Numbered from the stretch's first letter, positions 53,386 to 63,397 are shown. The stretch is 64,000 nt of DNA from Ravibacter arvi (GCF_039540405.1 NZ_BAABEY010000033.1:173947-237946), one strand, 5' to 3'. Notes: generated from the letters alone by a model not told the origin. Numbers and translations: made by a program.

Positions 53386-53418
53386 GTTAAACCAATTATT
53401 AAACCCAATTTCTCAAAT

Positions 53419-56400
53419 ATGATGAAACCAGTAGAAATACTTCCTGTGAAGGGAGGCAAAAGCCGGTCGCAGGCATTTGTGATCGGTGTCGTTATCTGTT
53501 TGTGCAGTCTGACTGCCTGCCTGGCACAGGTCGGAGAAAGGCGGCAGATATCCGGCAGGGTAATATCCGCCGGGAATGGCGAGGGGTTACCGGGCGTAAA
53601 CGTTATCTTGAAAGGGACCACAACCGGTACCGTAACCGAGGTGTCAGGCCACTACCGGATCGAGGTTTCCGGCAATGACCCGGTCCTGGTGTTTTCTTTC
53701 ATCGGCTTCCGCCAGCAGGAAATCCAGGTCAACCGGCAAAGTATCATCGACGTGAGCCTGGAAACCGACGTACAATCACTCGAACAGGTGGTCGTGATCG
53801 GCTACGGGTCGCAGAAAAGTACGCGGGTTACGGGAGCAATCGCCAGGATAAAGAGCACCGACCTGGAAGAACGCCCGGTAGGCCGCCTCGATCAGGCCCT
53901 GATGGGAAAACTCGCCGGCGTGCAGGTCCAGCAGACCAGCGGCGCACCCGGAAAGTCGCTGGCGGTGAAGGTCAGAGGTACCAGCTCCGTCAATTTTTCC
54001 AATACGCCGCTGTATGTGGTAGACGGTTTTCCTATTTCAGGCGATCTTAACAATATCAATACCCAGGATATAGAATCCATAGAAGTCCTGAAAGATGCGG
54101 CTTCCGCAGCCATCTACGGCTCAAGAGGCGCCAACGGTGTTGTGTTGATTACCACTAAAGCGGGAAAAGAAGGTAAACCGGCCATTCAGCTCGACATATC
54201 GCGGGGCGTGCAGACGCGTTTCAGTCGCTACGATGTGCTTAACCGCGACGAGTGGATCGAATACGCCATTGAAGAAAGAAACAACACCTGGATGCTGCAG
54301 GGCGGAAAACCGTCGGATCCCAATTCGGCCAGGACCAACTCTAATTACTGGATAGACCCGGTCTGGCTGACCAACCCGGGGTCGCTGCCCGATAACGACT
54401 GGCAGGATATCGTGGACCGTACCGCTTCTGTTTCAAATTACCAGCTTTCTGCTTCCGCATCGAACGACAAATTCAAATATTACCTGTCCGGCAATTACTT
54501 TAACCAGAACGGAATTATCATCGGATCCGATTTCAAAAGGATGAATTTCCGGACCAATGTGGAATCGAAACTATCGAAGGTCATCAACGTAGGCATTAAC
54601 CTTTCGGCCGGTACTTCCATCCGGAACGACCCGCAGACCGACTGGAACGGGGGGCCTGTCAGCCGCTCGCACATTATGCCCCCGGTGGTCGGAGTCACCC
54701 AGCAGACCGAGAGCGGGGGCTATTATCCCTACGTGCTTTCGGCGCTGATCAACCCGCTGGCGATGCTTAACGAGTATACCAATGAAATTAAATCCAGGCA
54801 ATTCCTGGTAAACGCCTATGCAGACGTGTTCCTGGCAAAGGGCCTCAAACTGCGGTCTTCTTTCGGGACGGAGCAGCGATCGGATGAAACGCTTTACTTC
54901 ATCCCCAACAACATCAACCGCAACAACGGCGCCCAGGCTACGGCCACCAATTCTGTATTTGAAAGTTACCTCACGGAGCACCTGCTGTCTTACAAGCTGG
55001 CAAAATCCTCCTGGGATCTTGACCTGCTCGGCGGGTTTTCCTACCAGGAAGCCAAATCGGGGAACTGGTCGTTGGCCAAGAGCGGTTTTGCCGACGATGA
55101 AGTCCGTACCCTCAATGCCGGTACGGTGCTCAATTCGGGCAGCTCCGACAAAACACTCTGGAACCTGATGTCCTTTTTCGGGCGCGCCAACTTCTCTTTC
55201 AAAGACAAATATATGCTTGCGGCCACTGTCCGGCGCGACGGGAGCTCACGCTTCGGGAGAGACAACCGGTGGGGATGGTTCCCTTCCGCTTCGGCGGGGT
55301 GGCGCATCCTGGAAGAACCCTTTATGAAAGACGTCAGCTGGCTGTCCGAATTGAAGCTGCGCGCCAGCTATGGGCTGGCCGGCAACAACAACATCGGCAA
55401 TTTTGCCTCCATCGGAACGCTCGGGGCAGCCAACTACATCATCGGTACCGGTCAGCAGAAAATACCCGGTTACGGTCCTTCGTCTTTCAGCAATACGATG
55501 CTGGGATGGGAGAAAACTACGACAACCGATGTAGGACTTGATCTCGGTATTTTCAGGAACCGCCTCCAGGTAGGGTTTGACTATTACATTGCCGACACCA
55601 GGGATCTCCTCCTGGATGTACAGATACCGGAAGTAACCGGTTACACGACCGCACTCCAGAACATCGGGAAAGTCCGGAACCGTGGGGTAGAGCTTGAGCT
55701 CACTTCCCTGAATATCGACAAGGCTTTCAAATGGACTTCCAGTTTCAACATCTCGGCAAACCGGAACAAAGTGCTGCAGCTCGGGCCGGACGGGAGCCCT
55801 GTATACGGTACAAGCGAAGGCTACAGGGTTACCATCACGCAGATAGGCAAGCCAATAGGCAGCTACTATATGCTGGAGCAGGAGGGGGTATTCATGAACC
55901 AGGAAGAGCTGGACGCACATCCTCACTACCTCAGGCAGAATGTGGGCGACATCAAGTACAAGGACTACAACCGCGACGGGGTGATCAACCAGGACGACAT
56001 TCATATCGTGGGCGATGCATTCCCGGATTATTTCTGGGGATTCAGGAACACTTTTTCTTACAAGGGATTCGACCTTTCGGTATTTATGGACGGCCAGCAG
56101 GGCGTGAACATCCTCAACATCGCCAGCAGGTCCAATATGCAGTCCCGCCAAAACGTATGGGGCATGTGGCGCAACCGCTGGCGCTCGCCAGAAAATCCGG
56201 GGAACGGAATGGTACCCCGCGCGGCGGTCACCGACAACATGACCACCGCATCCAGCTTCTGGCTGTTTGACGGTTCTTACTGGGCCGTCCGCAATATCAC
56301 GCTGGGGTACAATATCCCCCCGGCTTTTCTCGGGAAGGTAAACTGGCTGAACGGGATACGTCTTTATTCCAGTGTGGATAACGTATTCATGTACGACCAT

Positions 56401-56520
56401 TATCACGGCAATCCGCAAACCGGCAACCATGCCAATTCTAGCCTCACACCCAATATTGACAGCGGTACAAGCTACCCCCTGGCAACTACCTGGACTTTTG
56501 GCCTGAGTGTTAAATTCTAA
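53419..56520 (+). CDS. susC-like: SusC/RagA-family TonB-dependent transporter
   Basis: The 1033-residue protein has a signal peptide, an N-terminal carboxypeptidase-D-regulatory-like domain (43-118; QISGRVISAGNGEGLPGVNV), a TonB box (VVVIGYG, 124-130) and a plug with RVTGAIARIKSTDLEERP and TPLYVVDGFPISGDLNNINT. The beta-barrel ends in a C-terminal aromatic (SVKF). Length and order match SusC proteins, which carry oligosaccharides across the outer membrane together with a SusD lipoprotein, encoded next. It is preceded by GntR-type operator candidate 3. Substrate unknown; the locus suggests an acidic, acylated glycan. Confidence 0.95.
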   Translation: MMKPVEILPVKGGKSRSQAFVIGVVICLCSLTACLAQVGERRQISGRVISAGNGEGLPGVNVILKGTTTGTVTEVSGHYRIEVSGNDPVLVFSFIGFRQQEIQVNRQSIIDVSLETDVQSLEQVVVIGYGSQKSTRVTGAIARIKSTDLEERPVGRLDQALMGKLAGVQVQQTSGAPGKSLAVKVRGTSSVNFSNTPLYVVDGFPISGDLNNINTQDIESIEVLKDAASAAIYGSRGANGVVLITTKAGKEGKPAIQLDISRGVQTRFSRYDVLNRDEWIEYAIEERNNTWMLQGGKPSDPNSARTNSNYWIDPVWLTNPGSLPDNDWQDIVDRTASVSNYQLSASASNDKFKYYLSGNYFNQNGIIIGSDFKRMNFRTNVESKLSKVINVGINLSAGTSIRNDPQTDWNGGPVSRSHIMPPVVGVTQQTESGGYYPYVLSALINPLAMLNEYTNEIKSRQFLVNAYADVFLAKGLKLRSSFGTEQRSDETLYFIPNNINRNNGAQATATNSVFESYLTEHLLSYKLAKSSWDLDLLGGFSYQEAKSGNWSLAKSGFADDEVRTLNAGTVLNSGSSDKTLWNLMSFFGRANFSFKDKYMLAATVRRDGSSRFGRDNRWGWFPSASAGWRILEEPFMKDVSWLSELKLRASYGLAGNNNIGNFASIGTLGAANYIIGTGQQKIPGYGPSSFSNTMLGWEKTTTTDVGLDLGIFRNRLQVGFDYYIADTRDLLLDVQIPEVTGYTTALQNIGKVRNRGVELELTSLNIDKAFKWTSSFNISANRNKVLQLGPDGSPVYGTSEGYRVTITQIGKPIGSYYMLEQEGVFMNQEELDAHPHYLRQNVGDIKYKDYNRDGVINQDDIHIVGDAFPDYFWGFRNTFSYKGFDLSVFMDGQQGVNILNIASRSNMQSRQNVWGMWRNRWRSPENPGNGMVPRAAVTDNMTTASSFWLFDGSYWAVRNITLGYNIPPAFLGKVNWLNGIRLYSSVDNVFMYDHYHGNPQTGNHANSSLTPNIDSGTSYPLATTWTFGLSVKF

Positions 56521-56603
56521 CCGAAAACCAGCCGCGAATGCATGAATAGGCATGAGCTTTGAGGTATTAGCTGTAAGCAGCACACCAACGGCTGATGAAT
56601 AAA

Positions 56604-56832
56604 TAGCTCACCCCTCATAGCTCACAGCGGTCCGCCGCTGCGGCTCAAACCTTTTTATACAGATGAAATCAAATGGAAGTCGGAAATCAGAAATCAGAAA
56701 TGAATCCGTACAGAATTATCGGGCCTTTATATTCAGGCTTTACTGAGCCGCCGATTTCCGATTTCCGATTTAGCTCACCCCTCATAGCTCACCCCTCATA
56801 GCTCACCGCTCATAACTCTTATACAGATGAAA
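56604..56832. repeat. Repeat-rich insertion in the susC-susD spacer
   Basis: The 306-base spacer contains the 14-mer TAGCTCACCCCTCA at 56604-56617, 56771-56784 and 56785-56798, with a variant at 56799-56812. TTATACAGATGAAA occurs at 56655-56668 and again over the true susD start (56819-56832). Heptamer repeats of GAAATCA (56682-56701) face their complement (56752-56771), allowing a hairpin. It looks like a duplication or small insertion of the susD leader. Confidence 0.6.
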
Positions 56833-58287
56833 CGGATATTATTTGCTTTACTACTGATCCAGCTTTCGGGCTGTGACACGCTCGACCTGGTGCCGGTTTC
56901 ACAGCGAAGCGTGGAGGGCTTTTACCGGACTCCCACGCAACTGAACCAGGCGATTATGGGTTGCTACAACGGCCTCCGGAATGCGTTGGTCTCGCAACAG
57001 TATTCCTATATGCTGACCGAATCGCGCAGTGACAATACCTTTCAAAGTCTCGATTATAACGACGGTAATATCACCCGCTTTTCCGAAACCTCGTTCCTGC
57101 CCGTTCTCTATACGGCATGGAGCAATTCTTATAACAAGATTCAGCGTTGTAACAAGGTGCTGGAAGAGCTTCCCAACGTTTCGTTGTCCGAAGACCTGGC
57201 CCGTCAGTATGAAGGAGAGGCGAAGTTTATCCGCGCCCTGCTGTACTTCGACATGGTCCGGTTCTGGGGCGGTGTCCCGGTGGTGACAACATCGCTCACT
57301 ATCGCCGAAGGCTACGCCGTGTCAAGGAACAGCGTGGATGAGGTCTACCAGCAGATCGAGAAAGATCTTGCGGATGCGGCGCAGCTGCTCCCGGCTTCAT
57401 ACGACAATGCCAACCGCGGACGGGCTACCAGGTGGGCCGCAAAAGGTTTCCTGGGGAAAGTCCTGGTGTACCAGAGCGGGTACCCCCTGAACAAAAACCG
57501 CTGGAATGAAGCTGCCGGCTTTCTGAAAGAAGTGATCGATTCTGGGCAGTTTGAATTTTTCGAGAGTTACGCAGCCATTTTCAGGCACCAGAACGAATGG
57601 GGAAGGCAATCCGTCTTTTCTCTGGCCTTCAAATCGGGTGCGGAAGGCGAAGGCAATTCGTTTCCCACGCGAAACGCACCCAATTTCATTTCAAGAACCG
57701 AAGTGCCGTTTGGAGGGAGTCCTTACCAGCTGTTCTTATCAGCCGGGCTGCTCGAAAGCTTCGAACCAGGCGACCTGAGAAAAGATGCGGCTATTACATC
57801 TCAATGGACGCATACCTCCGGAGAAATTATCAAGACGATGCCGTTCAGCCGTAAGTACCTCGACGGACCGGTGGCAGCTGCCAACGACTGGGACATTAAC
57901 TGGATAGCGCTCCGCTATGATGACGTGCTGATGCTCTACGCCGAAAGCCTCAATGAAATCGGATACGACGGGAATGGTGAAGCTTTCAGTATCCTCAATC
58001 GCATCAGGCACCGCGCGGGTCTCAAGCCTAAAACAGCAGTGGAGGTAAGCAGCCAGCAAGCGTACCGGCTTTGGATGGAAAGCGAAAGGAGATGGGAATT
58101 CTGTTTCGAAAACCAAAGGTGGTTTGATCTCGTCCGCACCGACAGGGCCCTGGAAGTGATGACGGCCTTTCTTAAGGGCTACGGACTGGAAGCCGCCATG
58201 CAGTCCAGGGACAGGTACTATTACCCCATTCCCCAGTCGGCCATTGATATCAACTCCAAACTTATACAGAACCCGGGTTATGAGTAG
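56827..58287 (+). CDS. susD-like: SusD/RagB-family outer-membrane lipoprotein
   Basis: The 486-residue lipoprotein has a lipobox LSGC (Cys16). It has the usual SusD helical/TPR-like layout: DLVPVSQRSVEGFYRTPTQL, RALLYFDMVRFWGGVPVVT and a C-terminal FENQRWFDLVRTDRALEVM followed by YPIPQSAIDINSKLIQNPGY (quoted in part). SusD proteins cap the SusC channel and bind the glycan on the cell surface. It is separated from susC by an unusually long, repeat-rich spacer. It ends just before the oxidoreductase gene, so operon expression continues. Confidence 0.94.
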   Translation: MKRILFALLLIQLSGCDTLDLVPVSQRSVEGFYRTPTQLNQAIMGCYNGLRNALVSQQYSYMLTESRSDNTFQSLDYNDGNITRFSETSFLPVLYTAWSNSYNKIQRCNKVLEELPNVSLSEDLARQYEGEAKFIRALLYFDMVRFWGGVPVVTTSLTIAEGYAVSRNSVDEVYQQIEKDLADAAQLLPASYDNANRGRATRWAAKGFLGKVLVYQSGYPLNKNRWNEAAGFLKEVIDSGQFEFFESYAAIFRHQNEWGRQSVFSLAFKSGAEGEGNSFPTRNAPNFISRTEVPFGGSPYQLFLSAGLLESFEPGDLRKDAAITSQWTHTSGEIIKTMPFSRKYLDGPVAAANDWDINWIALRYDDVLMLYAESLNEIGYDGNGEAFSILNRIRHRAGLKPKTAVEVSSQQAYRLWMESERRWEFCFENQRWFDLVRTDRALEVMTAFLKGYGLEAAMQSRDRYYYPIPQSAIDINSKLIQNPGYE

Positions 58288-58360
58288 TCCGGCAAGTCAC
58301 GCAACAATCACATCGGTCCCGGCTCATTTTCCTGCCGGGACTACTTTAAAAGAACAAAAA

Positions 58361-60163
58361 ATGATTTTAGTAGAAGCAGAGAATTTTGATAATTTAGGCG
58401 GCTGGGTCGTAGACCAGCAATTCATGGACCAGATGGGGTCGCCGTTCCTGATGGCACACGGACTGGGAATCCCAGTGGCAGATGCGGTTACCAAAGTACG
58501 GTTTGACAGGCCGGCGGCATACCATGTCTGGGTGCGTACGCGCGACTGGTCGGGACCCTGGAAAAGCGATGAACAGAGGGCGCAGGCAGCCATTGAGGAC
58601 TATCCCGGGCGTTTTCAGCTTCGCATTAATGGTAATCTTCTTGAAACCGTCTTCGGTACGGGCAAGGCAGACTGGCACTGGCAATACGGCGGCGTAGTAA
58701 GCCTGCCCGAAGGGCCCGCTGAAATTGCGCTGCACGACCTGACAGGCTTTAACGGAAGGTGCGACGCCATCATCTTTGCCACCGATGAGGCACCGGCGCT
58801 TCCCGACGGAGGCCCCGAGCTGGACCTGCTGCGCAGGCAATTGAGCGGAACAGATGGAGAGCCGCTAGCCGCAGGGCGTTTTGACCTCGTGGTGGCCGGA
58901 GGTGGTATCGCTGGTATTTGCACGGCGGTATCGGCTGCGCGACAAGGCCTCAGTGTGGCGCTTGTTCATAACCGGCCCCTTGTGGGCGGCAATAACAGCT
59001 CGGAGGTAAGGGTACAGTTGGGAGGGAAAGTGAACCTGCCGCCTTACCCGCAAATCGGGAACCTCGTTAATGAACTGGATCCGCAGCAAGGCCAGAATGC
59101 CCGCCCCGCAGCGGAATACAAGGACTACCTGAAGCTGGACCTGGTTCAAAATGAAGAAGGTGTATCCCTGTTTTTAAACACCCACGTAACAGAAACGCTC
59201 ATGGAAGGCAACCGTATCAAAGGAATCGGAACCCGGCATATCAGGACCGGGCAGCGATTGTATTTTGAAGCTCCGCTGTTCGTGGACTGTACCGGCGATG
59301 CCAACCTGGGATTCCTGGCCGGCGCCGATTTCCGGGTAGGGCGCGAATCCCGGGCCGAAACCGGGGAGTCGATCGCACCCGAGGAAGCCGACCAGATGAC
59401 GATGGGAAGCTCGGTCATGTGGTATTCAGTGGAGGAAGAAGGACAAAGCTTTACTTTCCCTGAAACGAGTTGGGCGCTGCAATTTGACCATAAAACAAGC
59501 CAGAAAGCCAGGAAGGGCGATTGGGATTGGGAAACCGGCTTAGGCAGGGACCAGATTAGGGAATTTGAATACATCCGTGATTACGGCCTGCGGGCGGTGT
59601 TCGGCAACTGGTCTTTCCTTAAAAACAAAAGCCAGCTGCAGGAAGATTTCCGGAATCGGCGGCTTGAATGGGTGGCCTATATAGCAGGAAAGAGGGAATC
59701 CCGGCGCTTAATGGGCGACGTTATCCTCCAGCAACAGGACATCGATAACAGCACCGTTTTCCCCGATGCAGCAGTGACTACCACCTGGTCAATAGATCTC
59801 CATCACCCGAAAATCATTCCGGATTTTACCGATGAACCGTTCCGGGCACGATGCGTAAAAACTAAAATAGAACCTTACGCAATTCCGTACCGGTGCTTTT
59901 ATTCCAGGAATATCGACAATCTGATGATGGCCGGCCGGAACATCAGCGTGACGCATGTGGCGTTGGGTACCGTAAGGGTCATGAAAACCACCGGGATGAT
60001 GGGCGAAGTAGTGGGGATGGCGGCATCGGTCTGTGTAAAGCAAGATGCGTCGCCCCGCGAAGTTTTTGAAAAATACCTGGACGAGCTGAAGGATCTGTTA
60101 AGAAAAGGCGTACCCCCGGTAGCGCCGAAAGAAGCGCTGACCGAGAGGCAGGAGTTGTTATGA
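58361..60163 (+). CDS. FAD-dependent oxidoreductase with N-terminal beta-sandwich domain
   Basis: From the ATG at 58361 (MILVEAENFDNLGG) the protein begins with a carbohydrate-binding-like beta-sandwich (~1-165; AYHVWVRTRDWSGPW), then a FAD domain with VVAGGGIAGICTAVS and VGGNNSSEVR, and ends with the conserved NLMMAGRNISVTHVALGT motif of PF12831 oxidoreductases. The frame opens at 58244, and an ATG at 58280 overlaps the susD stop, but the A-rich ATG at 58361 best matches the domain start. It has no clear signal peptide. Its stop overlaps the symporter start (ATGA). Within the locus it may oxidise the released sugar or polyol. Confidence 0.82.
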   Translation: MILVEAENFDNLGGWVVDQQFMDQMGSPFLMAHGLGIPVADAVTKVRFDRPAAYHVWVRTRDWSGPWKSDEQRAQAAIEDYPGRFQLRINGNLLETVFGTGKADWHWQYGGVVSLPEGPAEIALHDLTGFNGRCDAIIFATDEAPALPDGGPELDLLRRQLSGTDGEPLAAGRFDLVVAGGGIAGICTAVSAARQGLSVALVHNRPLVGGNNSSEVRVQLGGKVNLPPYPQIGNLVNELDPQQGQNARPAAEYKDYLKLDLVQNEEGVSLFLNTHVTETLMEGNRIKGIGTRHIRTGQRLYFEAPLFVDCTGDANLGFLAGADFRVGRESRAETGESIAPEEADQMTMGSSVMWYSVEEEGQSFTFPETSWALQFDHKTSQKARKGDWDWETGLGRDQIREFEYIRDYGLRAVFGNWSFLKNKSQLQEDFRNRRLEWVAYIAGKRESRRLMGDVILQQQDIDNSTVFPDAAVTTTWSIDLHHPKIIPDFTDEPFRARCVKTKIEPYAIPYRCFYSRNIDNLMMAGRNISVTHVALGTVRVMKTTGMMGEVVGMAASVCVKQDASPREVFEKYLDELKDLLRKGVPPVAPKEALTERQELL

Positions 60164-62592
60164 GCAATATGAGAACTACCCTGCTGCTGGCATTCCTGAA
60201 CCTGTTTTTTGTCGCATGCAGCAGAGACGAGACCCGGGAAAACAGCCATTTTTCGGAAGCGCTGCGTACAGAAGCGGTTAGCGAGCTTAAACGGGTGCTG
60301 ACCGACACGCTGCGATGGGAAAAGGTACACGCTGCTGAATACCTGATGGAGCTTCAATACTTTGATCAGATAAAAGAAGTTTTTCTCCGGGAGGAAAAAA
60401 TACATGGAAAAGAACCGTCTTACCGGGTAGGCATCTGGCGGGTGCTCGCGCAGGTACCTGCATTATCTGCCGAACGCAACCAATGGATTGACCGTATTCA
60501 CGGCGTTTATAAGGACCGACGATCAATTGACCGTGCCCAGGCGGCGGAGTCGCTCGCCAAACTGAAACACCCGTTTACCCCTGTTGCTGAGGAAAAGGAC
60601 CCGGTTGTCAAACTGTTTGCGGAATGGGCGGGCGCATATGCCTCGCCGAAAACCGCAGCAACGGCAAGGACGGAGCTGATGCGGCTGATCATGCCAGGTA
60701 GCCGGGCCCCGCGCGAGAGAAAGGTTGCGGCCTATGCCCTGCGCCACCTTGGCCCGTCGAGCTATGCGGAAACGCAGGCAATCAGTAACCTCGCACTGTC
60801 CGAACCCGACAGTTCTGAAGTCAGAGCGTATTTGTTGAGTGCTGCAATACACCATCTTCCCGTTGATAGCCTGAGCCGCAATCGGTTGGTTTACGATGAA
60901 CTTGTAAGACTGGCGTCCGGCGGGAGCAAGTCGGTATGCTTTGAAGTGGAACACGCCCTGGCGGTCAGGGGAGCATCGAGCGATATACCACTGCTTACCG
61001 GCTTTCTCAAAGGTACCTCAGACAACAGGTTCACTCCGGCGGAGGAGGCAGATATCCGCGCAGGCGCAGCTTATGCGCTGCTCAGGATCGACCGTCGAAT
61101 AGTACCGTCATTGTCATTGCCTGACTGGGTGGTAATAGCGGTTTACGGTCTTTTGATGCTGTGGATAGGCTGGTTTTACTCCCGGCGGAACAAAACCCGT
61201 GAAGATTATCTCCTGGGCGGGCGTAAAATGAACCCCGTAGCGGTCGGCATTTCATTGTTTGCCACTTTGCTCAGTACGCTCAGCTACCTGTCTTACCCCG
61301 GTGAGATGATTAAGAATGGCCCGGCAATATTTGCCGGAATGTTTGCCTTGCCTTTTGTCTACTTTGCTGTAGGGTGGTGGCTCATTCCACGGATTATGAA
61401 AATGAACGTCACCAGCGCCTATGAAATACTCGAGCGGAAATTCGGATTGCCTGCCCGGATGATGGCGACCTTTATGTTTCTCTCGCTCCGCTTCTTGTGG
61501 ATGGCGACTATTATTTATGTGACAGTAGAAATAGCTTTGTTTTCTGTGGTTCCTTTCGATAAAGCCTATGCTTTGCCCATCGGCATCGTCCTGATGCTGA
61601 TTACGATTGTATATACGGCAATGGGGGGACTTAAGGCAGTGGTCGTCACAGATGTGCTTCAATCGGTAATATTCCTGGGTGGGGCGCTTATCAGCGTCCT
61701 GCTGGTCTGCTATCATTTCGGTTCCTTTACCTCCTGGCTCCCTGATAGTTGGCCTGTCTCCTGGGAGCCGCCCCGCTATGGCTTTGATGCCCGGGAAAGA
61801 TCTACCGTCGGCAACGCCATGCTGATGCTGTTTGTATGGTACGTATGTACGACCGGCTCAGACCAGATGGCCATCCAACGCTACCTGGCCACAAAAGATA
61901 TCAAAGCTGCGAGAAAATCGCTCGGCGTATCGTTGTATACCAACCTGCTCGCCAAATGCCTGCTGGGGTTGGTGGGACTGGCGGTGTTCGCTTTCTTTAC
62001 TCGTAACCCGCATTTGCTTGCAGACGGGAAAACACTTCAGGATCAGGCAGATACGTTGTTTCCGAGGTTTATCCTGGTGGGGCTGCCGGTCGGCCTGTCG
62101 GGGCTGGTTATCGCCGGTCTTCTGGCTGCGGCCATGTCGAGCCTTTCTTCCGGGGTCAATTCGGTGTCATCCGTAATTTCCGAAGATATCGTGCAACGGT
62201 TCAGGAAATCCGTATCAACCCGCGAGGGCCTTCTGAAGCAGGTCAAGTTGCTGTCCTACTTTACCGGCGGCTTCGTGATGGTGCTGAGCATATTCATCGG
62301 CAATGTAGAAGGCAACCTTTTTGACGTGGTTACCAAAGTGGTCAATCTCTTTGTCGGGCCGTTGTTTGTGCTGTTTTTCATGGCTTTGTTCGTCCCGTTC
62401 TCAACATCGGCGGGCGCCATACTAGGCGGGGTGATTTCTGTAATAGCAGCCTGTGCAGTAGCGTTTTACGGAGTTTTCGGTATAACGGTGTTCTGGATAT
62501 TGCCGGTTTCGCTGCTGGTTGGCGCCGTCACCGGAACCCTGGTCAGTTTTATAGAAACAAGATTTATCAACTCAAAAAATAATGCGGAATAG
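60160..62592 (+). CDS. Sodium:solute symporter with N-terminal HEAT-like periplasmic lipoprotein domain
   Basis: The 810-residue protein has an apparent lipoprotein signal (LLLAFLNLFFVACSRDE; lipobox FVAC, Cys20). About 300 helical residues follow that resemble HEAT/armadillo repeats (RTEAVSELKRVLTDTLRWEKV, AAYALRHLGPSSYAETQ). From ~320 on it is a complete SSS-family transporter: VVIAVYGLLMLWIGWFYSR, EDYLLGGRKM, SLFATLLSTLSYLSYPGE, with ~13 membrane helices and the sodium-site region near MSSLSSGVNSVSSVI. The fusion would place a protein-interaction domain outside the inner membrane. It overlaps the aldolase gene by 11 bases. It probably imports the monosaccharide or sugar acid. Confidence 0.85.
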   Translation: MSNMRTTLLLAFLNLFFVACSRDETRENSHFSEALRTEAVSELKRVLTDTLRWEKVHAAEYLMELQYFDQIKEVFLREEKIHGKEPSYRVGIWRVLAQVPALSAERNQWIDRIHGVYKDRRSIDRAQAAESLAKLKHPFTPVAEEKDPVVKLFAEWAGAYASPKTAATARTELMRLIMPGSRAPRERKVAAYALRHLGPSSYAETQAISNLALSEPDSSEVRAYLLSAAIHHLPVDSLSRNRLVYDELVRLASGGSKSVCFEVEHALAVRGASSDIPLLTGFLKGTSDNRFTPAEEADIRAGAAYALLRIDRRIVPSLSLPDWVVIAVYGLLMLWIGWFYSRRNKTREDYLLGGRKMNPVAVGISLFATLLSTLSYLSYPGEMIKNGPAIFAGMFALPFVYFAVGWWLIPRIMKMNVTSAYEILERKFGLPARMMATFMFLSLRFLWMATIIYVTVEIALFSVVPFDKAYALPIGIVLMLITIVYTAMGGLKAVVVTDVLQSVIFLGGALISVLLVCYHFGSFTSWLPDSWPVSWEPPRYGFDARERSTVGNAMLMLFVWYVCTTGSDQMAIQRYLATKDIKAARKSLGVSLYTNLLAKCLLGLVGLAVFAFFTRNPHLLADGKTLQDQADTLFPRFILVGLPVGLSGLVIAGLLAAAMSSLSSGVNSVSSVISEDIVQRFRKSVSTREGLLKQVKLLSYFTGGFVMVLSIFIGNVEGNLFDVVTKVVNLFVGPLFVLFFMALFVPFSTSAGAILGGVISVIAACAVAFYGVFGITVFWILPVSLLVGAVTGTLVSFIETRFINSKNNAE

Positions 62593-63397
62593 CAGGACAC
62601 TCGCCAAGTGGCGGGCAGGGAAGCCGGTGTTAGGCACCACCCTGCATTTTAACGATCCTTCGGTATACGAAATGGCCGGCCTCCTGGGCTTTGATTTGCT
62701 CTGGATGGACCTTGAGCACCATGCCCACAGCGTCGAAACTGCTGCCAACCTGATGCGCGCCGCGCGGGTTGGCGGCGCCGATATCCTGGCGAGGCCGGCG
62801 AAGGGAGAGTTTCTAAGAGCGGCCAGGCTGCTGGAAGCCGGCGCCAACGGCATTATCTATCCCAGGTGTGCGACTGCGGAGGAGGCGGCCGAGCTGGTTC
62901 AGAACCTGAAATTCCCGCCTATGGGTATACGCGGTCTCGACGGCTCCGGCGCCGACATGCCTTACGGGATGATCCCGCTGACGGATTACCTTGGAAAAGC
63001 CAACCGCGAGACCTTTATCCTGGTGCAGGTAGAAGACCCGGTCGGGCTGGAAAACGCGGAAGCCATTGCAGTAGTTGACGGGGTCGATATGCTTTTCTTC
63101 GGACCTGGCGACTACAGCGTGCAGGCGGGATTTCCCGGGGACTTCGAAAACCCCAAATACTACGATGCTGTAAGACAGGTGGCAGACGCGGCAAAAGCTG
63201 CCGGGAAGTGGTGGGGAACCCCGGCTTTTTCCCCGGAGCACGCCCAAAAGCTGCTGGATATGGGGGCGATGCTGGTCACCAGGGCGGGAGATGTCACGCT
63301 GTTGCGGCTGGCTTTGATGAAGCTGAAGGAGGAATTCAAGCCGCTCGGGTTTACATTTAATGACGATAGCTCACGAAATACGGGGCTTGGGCTGTAA
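62582..63397 (+). CDS. HpcH/HpaI-family aldolase
   Basis: The 271-residue protein shows class II aldolase motifs of the HpcH/HpaI family: DLLWMDLEHHAHS (catalytic His at 46/47), ADILARPAKG (Arg71), ANGIIYPRCATAEEA, VQVEDPVGLENAEAI (metal-binding Glu) and MLFFGPGDYS (metal-binding Asp). Family members cleave 2-keto-3-deoxy acids (2-keto-3-deoxy sugar acids or heptenedioic acids) to pyruvate plus an aldehyde. It starts inside the symporter gene, so the two are coupled. As the last gene of the operon it suggests that the imported compound is converted to a 2-keto-3-deoxy sugar acid. Substrate unproven. Confidence 0.9.
   Translation: MRNSRTLAKWRAGKPVLGTTLHFNDPSVYEMAGLLGFDLLWMDLEHHAHSVETAANLMRAARVGGADILARPAKGEFLRAARLLEAGANGIIYPRCATAEEAAELVQNLKFPPMGIRGLDGSGADMPYGMIPLTDYLGKANRETFILVQVEDPVGLENAEAIAVVDGVDMLFFGPGDYSVQAGFPGDFENPKYYDAVRQVADAAKAAGKWWGTPAFSPEHAQKLLDMGAMLVTRAGDVTLLRLALMKLKEEFKPLGFTFNDDSSRNTGLGL

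Noticed and set aside
55246..56583. Minus-strand ORF of 445 codons opposite susC
   Set aside because: It is the antisense shadow of the SusC gene, and its composition is not protein-like.
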